Shown piece after piece: positions 59,605-64,000 of a DNA stretch of 64,000 nt. Each line of letters begins with the position of its first letter. Positions within the stretch are counted from its first letter, which is position 1. The DNA is taken from positions 124,001-188,000 of the forward strand of contig NZ_FOZJ01000001.1 in the NCBI RefSeq assembly GCF_900114345.1, given 5' to 3'. This DNA comes from Microbacterium sp. cf046 (GTDB taxonomy: Bacteria > Actinomycetota > Actinomycetes > Actinomycetales > Microbacteriaceae). A model generated the notes under the pieces. It ran no database searches. It worked only from the letters and a program-made list of their open reading frames with translations, and had not been told where the DNA came from. Both the position numbers and the translations under genes were made by a program.

Positions 59605-60567
59605 GTGGACACCGCAGACTCGCAGCACTTGTCGAGGATCTCCAAGATGCTGCTCGCAGGCGCCGGTGTGGCGTTCGCCTGGATGATCCTTTCGCTCAGC
59701 CTGGGTCTCAGCGGCTCATCCGCGAGCGCGGCGGATGGCAACGGGCTGCTCGACACCGTCGGCTCGACCGTCGAAGGAACCGCCTCTGCCGCCACCGGCG
59801 TCGTCGCGGATACCGCGGCCGCGGTCGGCGAGACGGCGGCCCCGGTCGTCGAGAGCGTCGCCCCCGCCATCGCACCCGCCACGGATTCACAGCCCGTCGC
59901 GCCAGTCGTCGACGTCGTGCAGTCGACCGTCGCGAGCGTCACCGAGCTGCCGGCGGACGGCGTCGTCGCGCCGATCGCAGACGTTGCGCTGGGCGTCGTC
60001 GCCGAAGTTCCCGTCGTCGGGGATGCGGTCTCCGCGCTCGGTGGCGACACCGCGGTCTCGGCCGTCGGCACGAGCGTCGACGGCCTGCTGACCGGCACCG
60101 CGACCGCAGTGGGCGGCACGGTCTCCGACGTGATCGGCGCCGCCGAGGGAATCGTCTCCGATCCCGCTGTGCCGCCGCTCCCGGGCCTCGACGGCGTCGC
60201 GGGCGTTCCTGCCGCGATCCCCGGTTCCGGCGCCGCAGCCGACGCGCTGGGCGTCCTGGTGCGTGCCGCCTATCTCTCAGGCGTGGTCGCCTGGGAGGCT
60301 TTCTCTTCGGAATCGTCCACCCTCCTGTCCTTCTCCGACGGCTCCTTCGTCAGCGGATCCGCAGTCGGTGGAATCCTTGCTCTTCTCCGCTCTGTCATGC
60401 AGGCGGACTCCGTTCTGATGGGACCCGGTGGTGCGGGTCCCGGCGCGTGGGTGCTGGTCGCCCTCGGGTTCGTCGTCGCATACCGTGCCTGGATGCGCCG
60501 CAGCGGACTCGAGAACGACGTGGCGCCGCCCGCGCCCGTGCTTGCCACCGACGTCTCTCCCGACTGA
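59605..60567 (+). CDS. Ala/Val-rich exported or membrane protein, unknown
   Basis: A 320-residue protein with an N-terminal hydrophobic segment (MLLAGAGVAFAWMILSLSLGLSG) that can act as signal peptide or anchor. A long Ala/Val/Thr-rich, low-complexity middle follows (GVVADTAAAVGETAAPVVESV and similar). A C-terminal hydrophobic segment precedes a basic tail (GAWVLVALGFVVAYRAWMRRSG). There is no LPxTG-like motif. It has no cysteine. I do not recognise the family. A GTG start follows AGGAGG. It is 84 bases upstream of the chaplin-like gene, so the two may be coexpressed surface components. Confidence 0.65.
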   Translation: MDTADSQHLSRISKMLLAGAGVAFAWMILSLSLGLSGSSASAADGNGLLDTVGSTVEGTASAATGVVADTAAAVGETAAPVVESVAPAIAPATDSQPVAPVVDVVQSTVASVTELPADGVVAPIADVALGVVAEVPVVGDAVSALGGDTAVSAVGTSVDGLLTGTATAVGGTVSDVIGAAEGIVSDPAVPPLPGLDGVAGVPAAIPGSGAAADALGVLVRAAYLSGVVAWEAFSSESSTLLSFSDGSFVSGSAVGGILALLRSVMQADSVLMGPGGAGPGAWVLVALGFVVAYRAWMRRSGLENDVAPPAPVLATDVSPD

Positions 60568-60651
60568 CCGAGACCCTGCCGTCCTTCGTCGACGGCTGAG
60601 CGTCCACGCGCATTCGCGCATCCATCAGTCAGCACATCTCAAGGAGAGATC

Positions 60652-61803
60652 ATGCACACCATCATCAAGCGCGCCCTCGTGGGCACGCTCCTCGCCGGCG
60701 GCATAACGCTGTTCGGCGCGACGGTCGCGAACGCGGCCGAGACAACGGGCGAGGACGGGCTGCTGTCCGGCAACCAAGCCCTCGTCGATGTGACCGCCCC
60801 GGTCAGCATCGTCGGCAACGCGGTATCGGTCATCGGTGACAGCACAGTCGTCGACAGCGGACAGGCGGCGAGCCCAGCATCCGCGCCGGCCGAATCGGCC
60901 CCGCCGGCCGAGTCGCCCATCACCAGCGGGGAGTACGGCATCGCGTCCGGCAACCAGGCTCTGGTGAGCGTCGCCGTGCCCGTCACGGTGACCGACAATG
61001 CGGTCTCCGTGATCGGGGACAGCACTGTCGTGAACACCGCGCCCGCGGCAGCGCCAGTCGCCACCACCACGACGGCCGAGCCCACCGAGGGACCCGTCAC
61101 GAGCGGGGAGGACGGGATCCTCAGCGGAAACCAGCTGATCGCCTCCGTCACCGCTCCGATCACGGTCTCGGGCAACGCGGTCTCCGTCATCGGCGACAGC
61201 ACCGTCATCGGCGGCAGCCACGGCACCACCACCGGCAACGGCGGCGGAACCTGGGTCGCACCGACCACCTCAGGTGAAGACGGGATCCTCAGCGGAAACC
61301 AGCTCATCCCGGTGATCAACGCCCCCGTGAACGTCACGGGCAACGCGGTCTCCGTCATCGGCGACAGCACCGTCATCGGCGGCAGCCACGGCACCACCAC
61401 CGGCAACGGCGGCGGAACCTGGGTCGCACCGACCACCTCAGGTGAAGACGGGATCCTCAGCGGAAACCAGCTCATCCCCGTGATCAACGCCCCGATCACG
61501 ATCGGCGGCAACGCCGTGTCCGTGATCGGCGACAGCACGGTCGTGACGCCGGGTGCTCCCGGAACACCGGGTACGCCGGGCACCCCGGGAACCCCCGGAA
61601 CCCCCGGAACCCCCGGAACCCCCGGAACCCCGGGAACGACCGGAACCACCGGTGAGACCGCCGACGCGATCGGCTCGATCGCATCGGCCGGCTCGACTCA
61701 GCTCGCCGCAACAGGGGGGACAAGCGGACTCGCCGCGCTTCTGATGGGTCTCGTGCTCATCGTCGCCGGCGGTGCCGCGGTCGTGCGGCGGCGGGTCGCG
61801 TAG
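60652..61803 (+). CDS. Sortase-anchored protein with five chaplin-like repeats
   Basis: A 383-residue wall protein. The signal peptide ends near ANA (residues 26-28). Five repeats follow, with their GNQ triplets at residues 40, 100, 159, 215 and 271. Each reads close to SGEDGILSGNQLI, then APVxVxGNAVSVIGDSTV, the SGN...PV...GN...IG layout of chaplin domains, but without the chaplin cysteines. A (GTP)n collagen-like linker spans about residues 301-333. An LAATG motif (351-355), hydrophobic segment and RRRVA tail form a sorting signal of the LAxTG type used by class E sortases. Streptomyces long chaplins have two domains with the same signal; this one has five. The ATG follows AAGGAGAGA. Confidence 0.85.
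   Translation: MHTIIKRALVGTLLAGGITLFGATVANAAETTGEDGLLSGNQALVDVTAPVSIVGNAVSVIGDSTVVDSGQAASPASAPAESAPPAESPITSGEYGIASGNQALVSVAVPVTVTDNAVSVIGDSTVVNTAPAAAPVATTTTAEPTEGPVTSGEDGILSGNQLIASVTAPITVSGNAVSVIGDSTVIGGSHGTTTGNGGGTWVAPTTSGEDGILSGNQLIPVINAPVNVTGNAVSVIGDSTVIGGSHGTTTGNGGGTWVAPTTSGEDGILSGNQLIPVINAPITIGGNAVSVIGDSTVVTPGAPGTPGTPGTPGTPGTPGTPGTPGTPGTTGTTGETADAIGSIASAGSTQLAATGGTSGLAALLMGLVLIVAGGAAVVRRRVA
61169..61478 (+). repeat. 142-bp exact tandem repeat in the chaplin-like gene
   Basis: Bases 61169-61310 and 61337-61478 are identical, period 168 bases, which is 56 codons. They cover the second half of repeat 3, its linker and the first part of repeat 4, then the same for repeats 4 and 5. The identity at third positions indicates recent duplication or gene conversion and makes repeat number likely to vary between strains. 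Confidence 0.85.
61552..61650 (+). repeat. 9-bp minisatellite encoding (Gly-Thr-Pro)n
   Basis: About eleven units of a 9-base word (GGAACCCCC and close variants) encode Gly-Thr-Pro triplets that form a collagen-like stalk between the chaplin-like repeats and the sorting signal. Five successive units are nearly identical, so length variation by slippage is expected. Confidence 0.8.
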
Positions 61804-61860
61804 CGCGGCGGCGGGTCGAGCGCCTGGCTCGATCCGCCCCGCGGCGCGAACCGCAAAAGG

Positions 61861-61908
61861 CGGATGCCGCAGACCTGACCCTCTGAGAGGGCCGGGCTGC
61901 GGCATCCG
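61861..61908. terminator. Bidirectional terminator between convergent genes
   Basis: CGGATGCCGCAG (61861-61872) pairs with CTGCGGCATCCG (61897-61908), 12 perfect base pairs. An inner stem CCCTC-TGA-GAGGG lies in the loop. It lies between the chaplin-like gene and rplI, both pointing at it. Confidence 0.75.
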
Positions 61909-61980
61909 TGCGCCGTCGGAGACCTGCGGCAGATCCTTCGACGAGGTCGGGGATCGAGCGCCGCGGTGACCGAACTGCGG

Positions 61981-62433
61981 CTACTTGGCGGCGACCACCA
62001 CGATCGTGATCACGGCGGTGAGGTCGTCGCGCAGGCGGATCGTCGCCTCGTGCTCGCCCACGGCCTTGATCGGCGACGTGATGTGGATCTTGCGCTTGTC
62101 GAGATCGCCCAGGCCTGCGGCCTTGACGGCGTCAGCGACATCGCCGGTCTTGACCGAGCCGAACAGGCGCCCTTCGGCGCCCGCCTTGACGGTGAGCTTG
62201 ACCTTGTTGGACTCGAGGGCGTCCTTGAGCGCGACGGCCTCTTCGTGGTCGTGGATCACGCGGGCTTCGCGGCCGGCGCGGATCGACGCGACCTGCTTCT
62301 CGCCACCGCGGCTCCACGCCACTGCGTATCCCTGGGGGATCAGGTAGTTGCGGGCGTACCCGTTCTTGACCTCGACCACGTCGCCGGCGCTTCCGAGCCC
62401 GGCGACCTCGTTCGTGAGAATGAGCTTCGACAT
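61981..62433 (-). CDS. rplI: 50S ribosomal protein L9 (bL9)
   Basis: A 150-residue bL9. The N-terminal rRNA-binding domain reads [36 protein letters not shown], with the central helix and the C-terminal domain ending [11 protein letters not shown]. Last gene of the rpsF-ssb-rpsR-rplI operon, 9 bases after rpsR. Confidence 0.98.
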   Translation of the reverse strand: MSKLILTNEVAGLGSAGDVVEVKNGYARNYLIPQGYAVAWSRGGEKQVASIRAGREARVIHDHEEAVALKDALESNKVKLTVKAGAEGRLFGSVKTGDVADAVKAAGLGDLDKRKIHITSPIKAVGEHEATIRLRDDLTAVITIVVVAAK

Positions 62434-62442
62434 ATCCCGTCC

Positions 62443-62697
62443 CTACCTGCCGGCGCCGGCGTAGGGCAGGAGTGCCATCTCGCGCGCGTTCTTGATGGCG
62501 CGGGCGATGAGGCGCTGCTCCTGCACGGAGACACCGGTGATACGACGGGCGCGGATCTTCCCGCGCTCCGAGATGAACTTGCGCAGCGTGGCGACGTCCT
62601 TGTAGTCGATCACGCCGACGCGGGTCGGCTTCGCGGGAGCGGCGTTCTTCGCGCCCTTCCGCGGCTTGCGGCGGTCGCCGCTTGACTTTCCAGCCAT
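62443..62697 (-). CDS. rpsR: 30S ribosomal protein S18 (bS18)
   Basis: An 84-residue bS18 with [45 protein letters not shown] basic N-terminal extension ([18 protein letters not shown]) replaces the usual zinc/cysteine region; no cysteine is present. It forms a heterodimer with bS6 on the 30S platform. A 109-base gap with a REP-like element separates it from ssb. Confidence 0.97.
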   Translation of the reverse strand: MAGKSSGDRRKPRKGAKNAAPAKPTRVGVIDYKDVATLRKFISERGKIRARRITGVSVQEQRLIARAIKNAREMALLPYAGAGR

Positions 62698-62760
62698 GGT
62701 TGTTCCTTTACTTGAAGATTGATGAACGGATGCCTCGCGCTGAGGCGTCTGCGATCGTCT

Positions 62761-62806
62761 GGGTCTCGATGCGGCGCGCGGACGCGCCTACTCGACCACC
62801 GGGTGC
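62761..62806. repeat. REP-like palindrome between ssb and rpsR
   Basis: GGGTCTCGATGCGGCGCGCG then GACGCGCCTACTCGACCACC. GGCGCG pairs with CGCGCC. It shares GGTCTCGATGCG with the element at 26753-26764. It sits inside an operon where it may act as a partial attenuator. Confidence 0.5.
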
Positions 62807-63316
62807 CTAGAACGGCGTGTCGTCGCCGTAGGCGCCGGGGGCGGCCCACGAGTCGCCGCTGCCGCTGCTCGAACCGCCGGCCGCCGGAGCGGACTGCGTG
62901 CCGGGCGTCGACCACGGCTCGTCCGAGACCTGGCCGCGGGACTGCCCGCCGCCGGCCGCGCGCGTCACCTGTGCGGTGGCGTAGCGGAGCGAGGGGCCGA
63001 TCTCGTCGACCTCGAGCTCGATCGCGGTGCGCTTCTCGCCCTCACGGGTCTCGTAGGAGCGCTGCTTGAGACGACCGGTCGCGATGACGCGGGAGCCCTT
63101 GGTCAGCGACCCTGCGACGTGCTCGGCGAACTCGCGCCACACGCTCGCGCGGAGGAACAGCGCTTCGCCGTCCTTCCACTCGTTGGCCTGACGGTCGAAG
63201 TTGCGCGGCGTCGACGCGATCGTGAAGTTCGCGACGGGGAGTCCGTTCTGCGTGTAGCGCAGTTCGGGATCAGCCGTGAGGTTTCCCACGACGGTGATGA
63301 TCGTCTCGCCGGCCAT
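62807..63316 (-). CDS. ssb: Single-stranded DNA-binding protein
   Basis: A 169-residue SSB. The OB fold starts [34 protein letters not shown]. It has a Gly/Ser/Pro linker and the acidic partner-binding tip YGDDTPF. It protects single-stranded DNA and recruits repair and replication proteins. Located 5 bases after rpsF. Confidence 0.98.
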   Translation of the reverse strand: MAGETIITVVGNLTADPELRYTQNGLPVANFTIASTPRNFDRQANEWKDGEALFLRASVWREFAEHVAGSLTKGSRVIATGRLKQRSYETREGEKRTAIELEVDEIGPSLRYATAQVTRAAGGGQSRGQVSDEPWSTPGTQSAPAAGGSSSGSGDSWAAPGAYGDDTPF

Positions 63317-63321
63317 CGTCG

Positions 63322-63705
63322 CTACGCGTCCTGCTTGACGGGCTTGGCGGGGCGGGCTGCCTTGCGGGCTGCCTTCTCCTCGGCGCGCACGCGCTCGGAC
63401 TCGATCAGGGCGATCGCTTCCTCGGCGCGCAGGACCTTGGTGCGCATGACGGTCTCGCTGAGCTTCAGCTGACGGTCGAGCTCCTGAGTCGCTGCGCTGG
63501 TCGCGGTGAAGGCGACGACGGCGTAGATGCCCTCGTTCTTCTTCTGGATCTCGTACGCAAGACGGCGCTTGCCCCAGATGTCGACCTTGTCGATCGAGCC
63601 ACCGTCGTTCGTGATGACCTTCAAGAACTTGTCGAGGTTCGGAGCGACCTGTCGCTCATCGATCTCGGGGCTCAGAATGACCATGAGTTCGTACTGGTGC
63701 GTCAC
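63322..63705 (-). CDS. rpsF: 30S ribosomal protein S6 (bS6)
   Basis: A 127-residue bS6. It opens [30 protein letters not shown] and contains the family block [16 protein letters not shown]. An Ala/Lys-rich C-terminal tail of about 25 residues extends it. First gene of the operon. The GTG has an AAGGAGGTGG ribosome site. bS6 with bS18 can bind the leader of its own message in many bacteria; the leader here has a GC-rich hairpin region but I could not prove the motif. Confidence 0.97.
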   Translation of the reverse strand: MTHQYELMVILSPEIDERQVAPNLDKFLKVITNDGGSIDKVDIWGKRRLAYEIQKKNEGIYAVVAFTATSAATQELDRQLKLSETVMRTKVLRAEEAIALIESERVRAEEKAARKAARPAKPVKQDA

Positions 63706-63816
63706 TAACCCACCTCCTTCGGACTAGAACGGCCGCCGAGCATCTCTCGACAGCAGGAGGGTGTGTGCACGTCGCCCGGCGTGCGCACGCAGGGGTGCGG
63801 TCCGGACAACCCTCCT

Positions 63817-63822
63817 ATGCTA
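63817..63822 (-). promoter_or_regulatory. Putative -10 of rpsF operon
   Basis: TAGCAT on the minus strand would give a transcription start near 63810 and a leader of about 105 bases before the rpsF GTG. The -35 is not convincing. A stem with arms GTGCGCAC and GTGCAC lies in the leader near 63757-63790. Confidence 0.4.
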
Positions 63823-63863
63823 CCGGATGCCGCGCCTGAGCCCGAATCCGGGCCGGATGGGCT

Positions 63864-64000
63864 TCATGAGAGGAAGGCGTCCAGCCATGCCCGGTCGGCA
63901 TCCCGGGCGGGCGGGGCGAGGGGGTACGCCGCAGGCGTGGCCGAGAACGAGATCGGATGCCGCACCCCCGGCATCCGCTCACCATCGGCGCCCGCCGACA
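63864..64000 (-). CDS. CaiB/BaiF CoA-transferase family protein, C-terminal fragment
   Basis: The final 45 codons of a gene whose 5' end lies beyond the window. The visible tail ends PGVRHPISFSATPAAYPLAPP followed by ARDADRAWLDAFLS and a TGA. The pattern of a conserved HPxxFSxTPA segment followed by a PP motif and an acidic helix is the C-terminus of class III CoA-transferases. The family call rests on this short segment only. Confidence 0.5.
   Translation of the reverse strand, partial: SAGADGERMPGVRHPISFSATPAAYPLAPPARDADRAWLDAFLS

Noticed and set aside
61169..61650. Tandem repeats that could be mistaken for a CRISPR array
   Set aside because: Repeats are in frame, encode a wall protein and have no unique spacers or cas genes.
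1..64000. tRNA or rRNA genes
   Set aside because: No T-loop-like GGTTCGAxTCC with a matching cloverleaf and no rRNA sequence was found by reading the intergenic regions; a covariance search would be needed to be certain.

Overview
The window is GC-rich actinobacterial chromosome with dense gene packing and many 4-base start/stop overlaps. Several genes have a -10-like hexamer placed immediately before the start codon. Protein content (heme oxygenase with a DUF2470 partner, bS6-SSB-bS18-bL9-DnaB block, class-E-type sortase signal, DUF2520-panC-panB) fits the Microbacteriaceae, most likely Microbacterium or a close relative. The genus is an inference from gene content and style. I see no tRNA, rRNA, insertion sequence, prophage or CRISPR array, so this is ordinary chromosome rather than an island.

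Layout. 0-11 kb: LtrA-like membrane protein with small partners, a large LuxR-type ATPase regulator, a VOC protein, an ArfB-like hydrolase, a DUF4062-STAND ATPase and a secreted serine hydrolase. 11-14 kb: pantothenate genes (DUF2520, panC, panB). 14-19 kb: a class II amidotransferase, a cyclic-nucleotide-domain/flavoreductase fusion without redox cysteines, an EamA exporter, and a serine-hydrolase homologue that has lost its catalytic residues. 19-24.6 kb: DUF2470 protein and heme oxygenase behind an iron-box-like operator, a PIF1-like helicase, an anchored protein, and a SulP transporter. 24.6-31 kb: CopD/CtaG, HU, an esterase-TetR pair divergent from an alpha/beta hydrolase across a clear operator, and cysteine-poor ribosomal proteins L28, L33 and S14.

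31-48 kb: a 1,667-residue membrane protein whose apparent native start is cut off by an in-frame amber codon; a five-gene overlapping transcript (zur, permease, TIGR03943 protein, secreted propeller-like protein, 3-methyladenine glycosylase); znuABC behind a Fur-family box; a 2-oxoacid dehydrogenase operon; and hisC. 48-57.7 kb: a small holin-like protein, a possible secreted lipase-like effector with a coiled partner, a tyrosine phosphatase, a secreted ExeM/NucH nuclease, purB, two membrane proteins, a small kinase and a TIGR02453 protein.

57.7-64 kb: the replication/translation block rpsF-ssb-rpsR-rplI and dnaB, interrupted by two surface-protein genes. One encodes a five-repeat chaplin-like protein with an LAATG sorting signal. 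The dnaB upstream region carries five DnaA-box-like 9-mers in one orientation. The window ends inside a CaiB/BaiF-type CoA-transferase.

The observations most worth following are the five-repeat chaplin-like protein, the DnaA-box cluster, the catalytically degenerate serine hydrolase, the cysteine-less reductase fusion, the amber codon in the giant membrane protein, the STAND ATPase, and the recurrent leaderless promoter architecture.
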